Shown: one piece after another, positions 35,589 to 47,034 of the stretch | How the letters are laid out: each line of letters opens with the position of its first letter | Numbering within the stretch: the first letter of the stretch is position 1 | Assembly: GCA_002917075.1 (NCBI GenBank) | Contig: NTMA01000013.1 | Location: 513,383-577,382, forward strand | DNA length: 64,000 bases | Reading direction: 5' to 3' | Origin: Hawksworthiomyces lignivorus | Taxonomy: Eukaryota > Ascomycota > Sordariomycetes > Ophiostomatales > Ophiostomataceae | Made by a program: the position numbers and the translations under genes | Notes under the pieces: generated by a model | What the model saw: the letters and a program-made list of their open reading frames with translations, nothing else | The model's database searches: none | What the model was told of the DNA's origin: nothing

Positions 35589-36121
35589 CGAAAGGCCAAT
35601 ACGCGGTTTTTGTTCTATGTACGTCACATCCATGAAACTATACAAGTACCGACAAGGTTAGGACGAATTATAATGAAATAGAAGAGCGATACGGCCCGAA
35701 GAGTTGCGTACGCCTAAAATTAATATGAAGAGATTTTTTTTTTTTAAAAAAAAAACCAGATGCAAATGTATTAAACTTAGGCATTCTTTTCCCACTAATA
35801 CTATATTTGGCAGCCGCCGTTAGCTCTGTGCTCTCCTAGAAACCCTTATTATGTGCAAGACATGTTATCGATTGCAAGGCCGCCTGTCATAGAGTCAGAC
35901 ACAACGTTGTAAGTAATAAACTGCAACTAATCGCGCCCTGTGCCAGTGAAGGAGAACGAATAGGTGATCCAAGTCGTGGACTGGACCGCATGGAGGATGC
36001 TGTTTTGTTATTTTATCTATGCTAGCCCAATAAGTCTAACGTCTGCCTGAATAATTTAATACATCGATATCAGTCGTTGCGCGTCTCCAATCTGGCAACG
36101 ACTTGCCTCGTTAACTGGGAC
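35589..36121. other. Convergent spacer with T12A10 tract
   Basis: About 530 bp between the MCT-like gene and the transporter pseudogene. T12 followed by A10 at 35734–35755 is a 22-bp homopolymer palindrome and may act as transcript-end signal in both directions. No gene is seen. Confidence 0.45.
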
Positions 36122-37796
36122 CTAGTGCTCTTCAGAAAAAAATGAGATAAAGGTGACGACTGCCACCATAGGTAGAACGCTGTACCAGATGTACCGGTAG
36201 CAATTGGCCAGTCCCTGAGCGTTTGCCGAGATATAGACTTCCAAGACATGGTCTGTCACGCCCGGGAGGCTCGAGAGTTGTGCCGAAGTGGCGCTACTTT
36301 GAACGGCAGATAGAAAATCAGGCAGCTGCGCAGGGGTCAGACTAGCGCTGAGCACTGCGTCAGCAATTATGGGATACAAATTTGTGTTCTTTCGTGAATT
36401 GAGGATGGCTTGAAAAACAACTACATCGACGCTGCCGCCAACAGTAAACCGAGCCGTAGTGAGGACCATGGCATGGGCAATCAATTCGTCGGGCGTACAT
36501 ATGCTGACCGTAACCACAATCATACTCGTCAAGATGCCCACTGACCAACCAAGGAGGATGGAAGGGAAGAAATAAGCAGCAAAGTTGATATGGGGCTACA
36601 TAATCGCCATTAATCTGGAGCCGACGAGTAACAAGACACATCTAGTGATTACAAGCGGCTTGGTCTCCTTTGTGCGCGCCAAGATAAGGCCCATGGTAAA
36701 AGCCGCGGTACCGCTACCTGAATAGTAGGGAATATTATATAGAGCCGTGTGGAGAGAATCGCTGGTCATGAAATTTGCTAGCTCCTGCGGTAGATAGGCC
36801 TGGCTGCCGTACATGACGATACCGCCAACAAAAGCAATAGATCAGCACATGGGAAGGTTGCGATGTGCAAAAAGCGAGTGTGCGAGCAGACCGTCTTTTT
36901 TCTAGAACCGGTTGTAAAGTATAAGCATGATAATAAGGCATATGCCTACTATCAATGGTCCATGTACAATGGCGTCTGTCCATGGGTATGGGTTGGCTCC
37001 ATATTGAAGACCGACAAGAAATAGAACTAAGCCTCCAGTGACGAAGAAGACTGACAACCAGTCGATGCGTAAGATTCTGCTAGTAATGGCCAGACGGTCG
37101 GGATTAGGCCTCTCAGAAGGGTGGTATAACAATAGGACCAACACCGCCGACAAGAAGTTGAAACAACAGGCCATGTAAAGTCCTATGCGCCATCCTTCAT
37201 TCTGCTCTCCGATGTTTTTCTTAATGAATGTACCCTGAATCACGGGGCCAAATGTGGTGGCAATACCTGCAATCAATGTGCCTAGGCCCACCATCACAGA
37301 TCGCCTATCTTTTGGGACGGCTTCGAATATCAGCGGCATACAATATCCCATGGACAGTCCAACGCCATTAAGCACCTAGCCGCTAATAAACATCTCGATG
37401 GTATTTGCTTGAGAAGTCAGGATGGTAGCCACCACCCCAAGCGACATTCCGAACACAACAAAGTATTTCCGTCCTAACAAATCAGACATGTCACCGACGA
37501 AGGTCTGAAAGACCGCGTTGGCGATGGGCATCGCGGCGACAATCCATGCCGACTTGGTGGCGTCTTTTGGAAACTGCTGAATGATGTAGCCAATGGAGAA
37601 ACTAGGCAGCATTAAGTTCCAAAGTTGCTAAGAAGTAACAAAAATAGAGCACGGTTAGATTGGCGACCACAGCAAGGTCCCACTTGAATGTGTTTTGCGA
37701 CGCATCCGGTGCAACTTCTACATCTTTTTCTTCTTGTGGTGCCCCTGCTCTGCTCTGGATATTTTCGAGCTCTTTTGAACTGAATTTCTCATCCAT
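36122..37796 (-). pseudogene. Inactivated MFS efflux pump (TRI12/DHA2-like)
   Basis: The minus strand encodes a recognisable 14-helix multidrug/siderophore-type permease in pieces. The N-tail starts at 37796; a frameshift lies at about 37628–37631, within helix 1. In-frame stops then occur at 37378–37376 (TAG), 36904–36902 (TAG), 36844–36842 (TGA) and 36598–36596 (TAG), with clear homology continuing across each one. The true terminus is at 36122. Conserved features include GDMSDLLGRKYF after helix 2, VLNGVG and WRIGLYMACC. TAG stops fit C-to-T change of CAG codons, as RIP produces. It probably once exported a metabolite made or met by the neighbouring enzymes. Confidence 0.88.
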
Positions 37797-38430
37797 ATTT
37801 TCCGGAACTCTGATTTCTTTATTTATGACGGGCCTCTGCTTTTCGCTTGACTCGAGTCGCCGCTAACGAGCGAGGTGGGTCGAAAAGTATGAAGTAATTG
37901 GAGGATGCGATTCGATAGTTCTTATATTGTGTCCTGATTCTCCATATAGATCATTCGATGTCAGTGAAGGTCTGTTGTTAAATATATTCTACGCGTAGTT
38001 ATCATCTAGTACTTGTAAGGCTTAGAAGCTCCCGCAGGGTATCTATTACCCGGTGAATCGTCCTTTGTACAAGACCCATTTCTCCGCACAACCATCTTGA
38101 CTAGATGTGGGGAGATCCACTGGTATAACTTAGCTCTGACTAGCAATTCCTGACTAGCACCTCTGACAAGGAATTCTGACACGGTCACATAATCCCTACA
38201 TGGATGAGGGTTCCCTTGTCAACAGACCAGGAATACCCGATGGAACATGGCACAATCATGACTCTCAAGAAGAAGAATTATTCTTGTTATAGCTGTGTAA
38301 GAGCATATTTATGCGGTGGCCTCTGGTCTTCTGCGCCATCTAAGTTCCAGTGTCTTTAACAAGGTGTATATACTAGGTTCCTTATTGATACCGCAACCAC
38401 GAATCTAATTTCCCACGCATTTTCTTTGCC
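37797..38430. promoter_or_regulatory. Divergent promoter between efflux-pump relic and BVMO
   Basis: About 630 bp between divergent starts, with no independent gene. The head-to-head layout suggests the pump and the BVMO were once co-regulated. Confidence 0.4.
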
Positions 38431-40750
38431 ATGGCTCTTGACCACGTGCCCAATGGCGGCGATTCTCAGTCTGCTGAAGTACCACCAGCATACGGACGAT
38501 ATCCACTGCATGATGTCTCTCGTAGGCCACTCCACATCATTGTTGTAGGCGCAGGGGTATCTGGAATTGCTACCTTGATACAACTTAAAGAGCTCCCTCA
38601 AGTCACCTATCAGTGCTTCGAGAAAAATAGCGATGTTGGCGGCACATGGTTTGAGACGAGGTACCCTGGCGCCGCTTGCGACATAGCCAGCCATGCGTAT
38701 CAGTACACGTTCGATTCGAAGAAGGACTGGAGCAGCCAGTGAGATGAATCTTTGACCTTGCAATCTGAGATACGCAGCGGCGCTAATATCACATCTTCAT
38801 ATCAGCTTTTCGCCAGCAGAAGAGATCGGTGACTATTTCAAAAGCGTCGCCGAGCGAAATGGTCTTTATCCTCTGATCGCCTTCGATTCAGTCGTTGTTG
38901 GCGCTACATGGGATGATTCATCGGGCAAGTGGCACGTACGCGTCTCCAAACCATCGGCACCGGATACTCCAGCTCAAGAAGGACATCATACTGCAGATGT
39001 TCTAATTAATACAGGGGGCATTCTTAACGATTGGAAGTGGCCGGACATTGAAGGCCTTGAGACTTTCAATGGGAGGTTGCTCCACACAGCTGCATGGGTA
39101 CACTTAGATTCGTAGACTTCTCCAACACAGCCGCATTGATTAAAGGTAACTCGGCTTTGCTAATAATAATCTAGGATTCGACACTTGACTTAAAGGGCAA
39201 GTCGGTAGCTGTCATTGGCTCTGGTGCGAGCAGCATCCAAGTTGTACCTGCGATCCAGGCCAAGGTGTCCAAACTGGATGTATACGTGAGGTCACCAACC
39301 TATATCCTCCCCACCGTTGGGTTTGGCATCGAGTCGTCCGTATTTAATGAGCCGTGTGAGTTGAAGATGCAGAAATTGCTACGGCAGTACTCAGCACTAA
39401 TTGTTGTCAGATTCGGGGATTGATATTGAACGATTCACCAAAGATCATGATTATTATCGAAAATTTAGGAAGAGCATAGAGCAGCAGATGAACGAGAACT
39501 TTGCTAGCAGCGTCAAAAATTCAAAAGCACAGGAAGACGCTAGGATGGTAGGTAATTAAGGACACTAGCCATTGTTCGATCACTTTGCTAATGGATCCTA
39601 GTGGGCGGAGAGTAAAATGAGGGAGGCTATTAAGTCACCGGAACTGCAAGAAAAACTTATTCCTAGGTGTGTGTTGACTTTTAGCATTTATGTTCTAGTG
39701 AGAATTTCTAACGTTTTTAATAGCTGGGAGCTGGGCTGCCGTCGTCTGACTCCTAGCCTTCCGTATCTTAGTGCAGTTCAGTGCCCGAACGTGGACATAA
39801 TTAGGACCGGCATCTCAAAAATCACCGAAGAGGGTATTCAGACGGTCGATGGACAAATGCGCGGAGTAGACGTTATTATATGCGCCACCGGCTTTAATAC
39901 ATCCTTCTCGGCTCGATTCGAGATCAAGGGCCGTGATGGCGTGAGCCTGAAGGATAGGTGGAGGGCTAGCGGGCCCGAGGCATATCTCAGCCTCTCTATT
40001 GCTGGGCTGCCAAACTATTTCAGTGAGTATTAGATTGTTGGTAAGGTCAAAGTGCGTGCTAATTTCTTTGCAGCAATCCTTGGTCCCAACTGCCCTATTG
40101 CAAATGGATCCCTAGTGCCTTGTATTGAATCTAGGTGAGTCGCTTGGAAACATTTTGAAATTCAGTCCTAGATTTTTTTGTGCTGACAATTTCGTGAAGC
40201 GTTCGATACATTAGCCAAGTAATCCAGAAGATGCAACGTGATCAAATTAAGACGCTTGAAGTTAAGCAATCGGTCCAGGATGCATTTAATATCTATACAC
40301 AGGAAGTGCATAAAGATTTGGTTTGGCAGGGAGGTTGCCAGAGTTGGTGTGAGTACACTTTCTTTTCGGGTTCCAGGTGGACAGGGAGAGCAGCTAACAC
40401 AGTAACTTGTACCTACATGTACTCAGATAAGGATCGCGCTACCGGTCGGATAATTGCTGTTTGGCCAGGATCAAGCATTCACTATATGGAAATGATTGAA
40501 AGTCCTCGGTATGAAGACTACGAAATCAAATATATCAACGTAAGAAATCTCATCATGTCTACATCTATTCGCTAGTGCTTGTTTTTCTGACTCTGTGCAG
40601 GCCAATCCATTTTGTTTTATGGGCAACGGTGTCTCGCAGCGAGAGGCGAATAAGCAGGACTTGACCTTTTGTACGTTAACTATCTCATGGAGAGGATAAT
40701 ACATGAAGCTGACTAATTGTTGCATAGATCTCGACACAGTTAAAATGTGA
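38431..40750 (+). CDS. Baeyer–Villiger monooxygenase (class B flavin), 11 exons
   Basis: Exons 38431–38738, 38806–39097, 39175–39355, 39411–39547, 39602–39666, 39724–40022, 40074–40134, 40200–40348, 40427–40539, 40601–40670 and 40728–40750; 565 aa, every phase consistent. FAD motif GAGVSG is at 40–45; GGTW…RYPGAACD follows. The BVMO fingerprint FxGxxxHxxxW is FNGRLLHTAAW at residues 190–200, directly before an intron, and the NADPH motif GSGASS is at 215–220. CATGFN is present near 425. The enzyme inserts oxygen beside a carbonyl to make an ester or lactone using NADPH and O2. Ten introns contrast with one in the second BVMO of this window, so the two are not recent duplicates. An SDR and an AflR-like regulator follow. 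Confidence 0.93.
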
Positions 40751-41679
40751 AGGTTGAGGAGCCGTTTATGTTTAGAAGTTATGTCTAGGAGGTACTTGAC
40801 CTAAACTTATATGGCATTTAATGAGTCCCATATGCCCTAAGTGAATGAGAGCAACTTGAGGGAATTTCTGATAACTCAGGAACACTCCAATAGAGTATGA
40901 GAAAACCTCATAATAACCATATCAGAGAAGAGCGGTGATAGCAACCTATAGCATAGAATTACTTCAGATTTCTTTACTACCTTCGCTGTGCTTTCTTTCC
41001 TCAACAAATAGAGGCATCGATAATTTTCCAACTAAGTATTTGATGCCAAACTTTGCGGAGCTAATTAGAGTCTGCCTCTATGCAAAATGCAGTAGTAGCA
41101 GCCTTCAATTGTCGCTTTCTCGATGTACATAGTTGATACATAACTGACACGCAACCGCGCAATGGGTCATCGCAGAATACCATGGCATGGTTGCCCAAAA
41201 CGCCGGCTCTCGTTCCAGTTGTAATTTATTCGTTTCCATCTTGCACAGGTATCCTCTACGAATGCCATTGAGTATTTTTCTACTCCTCGTGTAAGTGAGC
41301 TGGTTACAGCTTGTTCAAAAAGTAGAAATTTGAATTTAGATGCTAAAGTATTAGTAAATCTAGTGGCCATAAAGTTATGAACAGATACTGGGCTGAGGCA
41401 GATATTTTGCTTCTTGTCGTGTGGATTCTGGGGTAGATGAAACAACGCTTTTGTTGAATAAGGCAATGCTCCTGAGTCAGGTAACTGACTCGTTGTATTC
41501 CCCGAGTCAGTCAACTGACGAGAGAAGGGAAACATAGAACAATGTATCGGATTCAAGAAGTAGCGGCTGATATATCTCGTAGCTATGGAACGACGTTGAG
41601 AGCTTTTGCCTCAATCTGTCTGTATCATTTTCGAAACCAAATATTGCCCAGAAATTACACTGGACGCCTTTGATTTGTC
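40751..41679 (+). promoter_or_regulatory. Spacer and SDR promoter
   Basis: About 930 bp with no supported gene; ORFs at 40935–41132 (+) and 41167–41556 (-) have no features. The right half carries a compact group of TGACTC-type sites, listed separately, about 160–210 bp before the SDR start. Confidence 0.45.
41473..41522. promoter_or_regulatory. Cluster of TGACTC/TGAGTCA-type bZIP half sites
   Basis: Within 50 bp are TGAGTCA (41473–41479), TGACTCG (41486–41492), CGAGTCA (41503–41509) and a CAACTGACGAG end. Two copies of GAGTCAGxxAACTGAC occur as an imperfect direct repeat. TGA(G/C)TCA is the AP-1/Gcn4-type core, so a bZIP such as the one at 47035 could bind here. Function is inferred. Confidence 0.5.
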
Positions 41680-42570
41680 ATGACAATTTCAAGAACGCCA
41701 GGAGATGCATTCTCAGGAGGCATAGCTGTTATCACTGGTGGTGGAGCTGGTCTCGGTGCCGGCCTCGCACAGCACGCTGCAGCCCTTGGTATGACAGTCT
41801 TAATCGCCGACATAATGTACGATCGCGCCCAGTCCGTTGTCTCAAGTATCAAAGATTCTGGAGGTCGCGCTGAAGCGTTCGAAGTCGACGTATCGAAGCC
41901 GTATGACCTTGACAGGCTTGCAGATGATGTCTTTTCGCGTTATGGAATGGTCCGCCTATTGGTCAATAACGCAGGCATCGAAACTCTCGGCTACGTCTCG
42001 GAGGTATCAGCTGAACGTTGGGAAACAGCACTCAATGTCAATATTCATGGGGTCGTCCACGGAGTAAGGGCATTCCTTCCCCGAATGTTGGCATCAGGAG
42101 AAGAATGCTGGATCACCAATACGACAAGTTTGGCCGCTTTTGGTTCTATCCCTGGGCAAATCGTTTATGCTACGACCAAGCACGCAGTCCAGGGCTTTAC
42201 AGAAGGACTAGCTCTGGAACTTCAAATGCAAAGAGCCAATATCCACGTGTCTTCTATCATCCCGAGTCTTTTACGTACGAACATCTTCAACCCCAGCTCA
42301 GTCCATAACGTATCCGAAAGCGCTGACCGGATACAGTCATTCCGAGCAATGCTATCTAAAATGGCGCTGGAAAGCGGTATGGATGTCGAGGAGGCTAGTA
42401 AGGTTATCTTAGAACAAGTAGCCAAAGGCGAGTTCTGGATTTTGACGCACCCGGAGCAGAGCAAGGAGGTTCTGACAGCAAGGTCACGTTTTCTGGAGCT
42501 ACGGGGAAGCCCGTCAGGATTTCCCGGGACAGACGGAAGCCAGCTGCAGCCTCCTAAGGCCCTAGTGTAA
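41680..42570 (+). CDS. Short-chain dehydrogenase/reductase (classical SDR)
   Basis: A single-exon, 296-aa protein. TGGGAGLG near residue 19 binds NAD(P); NNAG, NTTS (active Ser) and YATTK (catalytic Tyr/Lys) are all present. IIPSLLRTNIF replaces the usual PGxxxT loop. The C-terminus carries an extra 60 residues (EFWILTHPEQSKEVLTARSRFLE), a feature of fungal SDRs acting on bulky alcohols. It lies on the same strand as the BVMO upstream and could make the ketone that enzyme uses. Confidence 0.93.
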   Translation: MTISRTPGDAFSGGIAVITGGGAGLGAGLAQHAAALGMTVLIADIMYDRAQSVVSSIKDSGGRAEAFEVDVSKPYDLDRLADDVFSRYGMVRLLVNNAGIETLGYVSEVSAERWETALNVNIHGVVHGVRAFLPRMLASGEECWITNTTSLAAFGSIPGQIVYATTKHAVQGFTEGLALELQMQRANIHVSSIIPSLLRTNIFNPSSVHNVSESADRIQSFRAMLSKMALESGMDVEEASKVILEQVAKGEFWILTHPEQSKEVLTARSRFLELRGSPSGFPGTDGSQLQPPKALV

Positions 42571-42774
42571 AGTTTATGTAGTCTTAAAATGCTACGAAGC
42601 AAACACAAATCTTGGGTTATATAGAAGATGAAATTATCTCAAGAGAAAGTTTGACTTCTTCGATTTGTGAACGCCGGGTCCTTCTATGACATTCTTCACA
42701 TCAAAGTCTGAATCAATGCCTTCTAACAACAGGAGGACATGTTTATTGCAGTCTCTGTCTTTTGTAAGTGGTGC

Positions 42775-44130
42775 TCAGTGTAGCAGACGTTGAATGCGAG
42801 CGATTTCTAGCATTAAGTTGTCGGTTCCATCTTTCATCTTACGCCAAGCCATCTCAGAAGAAGAATGAACCGATTCTTCTGTAGCATCAGTGGAAAATTG
42901 ATCCCTCCTTCTCAGCGCCCCTCCAACTTTCTCCCATAGCTGTGTCGACAGTGCTGTGATCATAACCATATACATAGATGATGTGGCCTTTGACGTGACC
43001 GGCGATGTGTAACTCACCTCCAACGGTGGAAGGGCAAGAGTGCCAACTTGAACCTGTGGGAGGACGACTTTCCAGCTATTCTCGGGACGGGGCGCCAGTG
43101 AATGTTCGATGCATGCTTTTATTCGTCTAAATATGGAACTGTAGAGCTGCATGAGTGTGCAGTGACAAGACGAGATCACCAACAGCGTCGCCTCATCGAC
43201 ATGAGACAAGTCTTGCAAAGATGCTGTTGTAGAGTCATGATGCAATAGCTGATCAGTCGTATGATGTTCAGGCGACAGACTCAGAAAGTCGAATCCACAG
43301 TTGTGAAGATTAACAGAGAATAGAAGGGGTTCAAAAGTGTTATATAGAAGGCTAGAAGTGATGGTTTCCATGATCTCGACAAAGTCGGTGGTAAGACGAA
43401 AAAGTTCATCAAAGGAGAATTGAGTCTGCGGCCTCGGACATATGCTGAGGTCGGCAGGCGCTATTGTCCTCTCATCTACATAATCAGTAGACGGGAAATC
43501 GGCAAGACAGCCACAGACATCAGTATATAAGGTAGTTACTCTCCTGATAGCTGATGACAAGATATTCGTGTTCTGGTCGCTGACGCGCGACAGAGTTTGG
43601 CTTGATGAAATCCATGTATTCAAGGATTGTGTGTCTCGAGGTTCTTGTAGAACACAAGCATGGTCTACATTCAGCTCATCAGTAAATTCAACCTCTGTGA
43701 AGTTATGAGTACCTATGGCTTCAGAGGCTAGTATATCTTTGCCATCTTGAGTCAGCGTAGCTTGCATCCCTTGGAGGGGCCGATGTTACTTACTCTGGTC
43801 TTCGAGGCCATCTGATATGGTTGCTAGAGGGAGCTGCCAGCTGTCATTTGTCTGATCGAATCCCATACTACCAAAAGTGGCAGCTTGTGCAAGATTAGAC
43901 GCAGTGACGAAGATACTCTCATGCTGAGCTCCGGGCTCGGAGGACTTCGGCGATTGCCGAGACATCCGAGAAATGCGTCGAGCGCGAGGGCTATATCGAC
44001 AACGGCATCTCAGTCGCAGACATCTATCACAGCTAGGATTCCCCGATTTCTTTACGCAGCGCAGCTTTTGTGAATGACAGCGATCGCACGATGAACGAGT
44101 CTTGCCAGAGTTGGCTGCGGGGAGTTCCAT
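42775..44130 (-). CDS. AflR-type Zn2Cys6 transcription factor
   Basis: Exons 44130–43794 and 43745–42775 with a 48-bp GTAAGT…CAAG intron, 435 aa. The zinc cluster has Cys at 15, 18, 25, 34, 37 and 44 (SCDRCHSQKLRC…SCDRC), preceded by KTRSS, the arrangement of AflR-like secondary-metabolism regulators. The C-terminal half has helices typical of the AflR domain, including MQLYSSIFRRIKACIE. The frame is open upstream to 44382; I chose 44130 for its better start context (A at -3) and because AflR proteins start close to the cluster. It probably regulates the flanking SDR and BVMO genes. Confidence 0.88.
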
Positions 44131-44731
44131 CTTAGTCAGGATGTCTGAGATAGATGCAAATGCCGACATGAACGCCGGTGCCGCTGTATCGGCTGCTGCT
44201 AGCCCTAATGCTGATGCTGAAGACGTAGAAGGACCTGAAACTATATGCCTAAGATACGGAGAAGACACTTTGATGAGAGCCCTAGAGAGAAAAAGGCTAA
44301 TGTGACTGGAAAAGTTAAAATTTGAACTAGTGTTGAAATACGAGAAATCATCGTTGTGAGCACTGAACCAAAATAGGTCCAACTACCTATTTCGACCTTC
44401 CTCAGGCTGACCTAAGCCTGAGAAAGGCGCTGTATGCCACCAAGTTTAAGCGTACTCCGTAGTGAGTGGCTCGGTACTTCGTATACAGTGTAGAGTGGAG
44501 AGGTTAGCGTCTAAAAAATCTGTGGAAAATAAAGGGCTAACGCAGGTTCGGCGTTTACTAATATGCACATTCGGCTTTTCGCTCTGGTGTCTGATTAATA
44601 CGATAAGACATCAGCAAAGTTAATAAGGGAAAGACACGAGATATAAAGTCAAGGCAAGGAACTTATTGAACGTATGTCGAGCCAAAAAAGTTGAAGGAAA
44701 GTAAGACAATAAGTCAACATCTATCATCATC
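44131..44731. promoter_or_regulatory. Divergent promoter between AflR-like gene and SDR
   Basis: About 600 bp between divergent starts, including a TACTCCGTA element at 44453–44461. No independent gene is supported; the regulator frame is open through part of it. Confidence 0.45.
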
Positions 44732-45786
44732 ATGGTCGCCTTGTCTGTTGTACGCGCGTCCAATTCCCTCATAAAGACCATCCTCCCTCCTGGCCTGGTA
44801 GCCGTATTTGTTGGTGGGACGAGTGGAATTGGTGAAATCAGCGTCAAGAGATTCGCAGTATACGCCAATAAGCCCCGTGTCTACATTGTCGGCCGATCAC
44901 AGGAGGCCGCAGACCGCATATTGGACGAATGCAAGAGCCTCAATCCTCTGGGCGAGTTTCACTTTATCACGGCAGACGTGAGCCTCATCCGGAATGTAGA
45001 CGAGCTATGTGCAGAGCTCAAAAAGAAGGAAAAGTCTCTGAATTTGCTTTTCCTCACTGTTGGGGCTGCCAGTTTCGACAGGGCTCGTATGTTCCATTCA
45101 AACATTCCAGTCGCTTCAGAGTTGCCGGCAGAGCTAACCAAATGCCAACCGCAGAAACATCTGAGCATCTCCACCTCCTCGCTGTCTTAAACTATTACGC
45201 CCGTATTCGCATTATTTCGAATCTGCTTCCACTTCTACAACGTGCCTCTTCTCTTCGGCGCATTGTAACGGTTGGTGGCGGTGGGATGGAGGGTAAACTC
45301 GACACAGACGACTTGCAAGCACTCCGGGTCCCAGTGCCCGACCTCCGTGGGCACCTCAGCACTCTTATTACGCTTGGCCTGGAAGCGCTGGCTCGAAGTG
45401 CTACTGAGATCAGCATCGTGCATGACTATCCTGGCACAGTCAAGACACCACTTCTCGATCACATGCCAAAGGAAGCATTGCGTAACCTTGAGTTTGTGCC
45501 ACTGGATGAATGTGGAGAGAGGCATGTGTATCTGGCTACAAGCGCTAGGTATCCGCCCTTTAAGGGCAAGGATGTTGGAATACCTCTTGATGGCGAGCCT
45601 GAAGTGTCGGTAGGCTCCAATGGAGATGTCGGGAGCGGGTTGTACTCGGTAGGAAAGGATGGAGAAGTGCCCAGCCCTGAAACGTTAAAGCTCCTAGCCG
45701 ATCTAAGAGGAAAGGGAACAGTGGACACGATTTTGCAGCATACAGAGGCCGTATTCAAACGCATCACCGAGACAGATATGAAATAA
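44732..45786 (+). CDS. SDR-family reductase of the fungal secondary-metabolism type
   Basis: Exons 44732–45086 and 45155–45786 with a 68-bp intron (GTATGT donor, CTAAC branch site, GCAG acceptor), 328 aa. VGGTSGIG gives the cofactor loop. The second exon holds NYYARIRIISNLLPLLQRA and RRIVTVGGGGMEG, characteristic of a group of atypical fungal SDRs in which the catalytic Tyr lies in the YYARIR helix instead of a plain YxxxK. It is divergent from the AflR-like regulator and a likely target. Substrate unknown. Confidence 0.9.
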
Positions 45787-47034
45787 TAAGAACAGAAAGA
45801 GTTTTCCTTAATGATATTCTCTCGTTTCGTTCTTCTTTCATCCCCTGCGGTTGCTGCGGAGTTTTAGTTCACTGTCCCTACGTCGTGTGTTCAACAGGCG
45901 AGCGGTACGGACTTGGATATATGTTGAAGTGCCAAGTGCACCAAAACGACAAACTCTTCACTGCAGAGGCCGCTAAAATGCGCACCCCATGTCAGCGATG
46001 AGCGACGCCCAGAACAGCGCTATCTACCTTTAATCCGTAAGCAAGGTCACGTTCAGTGCTCAGTTCAGTGGACGGTGTCGGGAACTCCACGAAGCATAAA
46101 CTTCAACGACTGGTAACTTCTGTAAAGAATTGAGACTAGTAAGTTTGTAGGGTGGGTTTTTAACATCAGCTTTTATTTCATAAACTGTTGATCAATCTAC
46201 TTATTTCTCCGTTTTTGCGTGCACTTCACTCCTTCAGGCCCGTATTTAATCCAGACCTAATTAGAGAAGGTTAAAAAAAAAGGACCACGCCAGGAGAGAA
46301 CGACCTGCTTGAGTCAGAGCTCCGAGTCAGTTGGTTACTCCGCAGTGATGCTGGGAACTAATTGTGGCCACATAATTGGGCCAATAGCGTTAACGCATGT
46401 ATTCCTTGAACGAAGCCACCAAGCTGTGTGGTGAACAGCAAGCAAATTACGGGGTAGGGTGCAATCAACAGGTCTGTTTAGACTGAAATCCGCAATCCAG
46501 CGTAGTCCCCCAGGTACAACAGACTCTTTAGCCACTAGATGGTGCAAAGGACCCAACAAAATATTTGGCTTGAGGAGGTTGTTGTGGTGTGAGGCACACC
46601 GTTGACACTCACGCGCCGCCTTGAATAAACATGTGCGGATCTCTCTACCAACTGGTCTTGTCTTGCGCCAAGACTCGCGAACCCTTTGAGCTTTGCGTCG
46701 AGTACCCGTAACTACTCGTTGAGTTTCTTTTGCAATTATCATAGAATCAATACCCCGCGGGCATTTGGGCTCACAACTGTGCTGCCAGTGCTGGTTGCCA
46801 CCGGTTTCTCTCATATTCCGGGGTCCCCAGGCTCCCCAGGATTCAGCTAGAGAAGGCAGCCTTCCATCTGAATCAACTCCCCCCCCCGAAAAGCGTCCAA
46901 CACAAGCGGAGCTTAACTGCGTAGATTGTATCAGTGTCTCAAACGAACCAGAAATTTATTTCGACCACAGTCCTATTGAAAAACATTATCAATTCTTGTA
47001 CCAAGATACCTTCCGGCGGTGAGATACGAAAAGA
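45787..47034 (+). promoter_or_regulatory. Spacer and bZIP promoter with TGAGTCA sites
   Basis: About 1.25 kb. TGAGTCA at 46310–46316 and CGAGTCA at 46323–46329 lie some 700 bp before the bZIP start and may serve autoregulation. A possible retroelement relic on the minus strand occupies 46335–46814. Confidence 0.45.
46335..46814 (-). pseudogene. Possible Ty3/gypsy integrase relic
   Basis: A 159-codon minus-strand frame contains a C-x2-C pair (CQRCASHH) followed by LLGPLHHL and RWIADFSLNRP. This resembles the end of an integrase zinc-binding region, the linker (GLLxPLPIP) and the start of the catalytic core (W..I.MDFI..LP). No LTRs, reverse transcriptase or protease are visible around it. The resemblance is by eye only and degraded. 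Confidence 0.3.

Noticed and set aside
45272..45613. 113-codon plus-strand ORF
   Set aside because: It is a shadow in another frame of the second exon of the SDR gene at 44732–45786.
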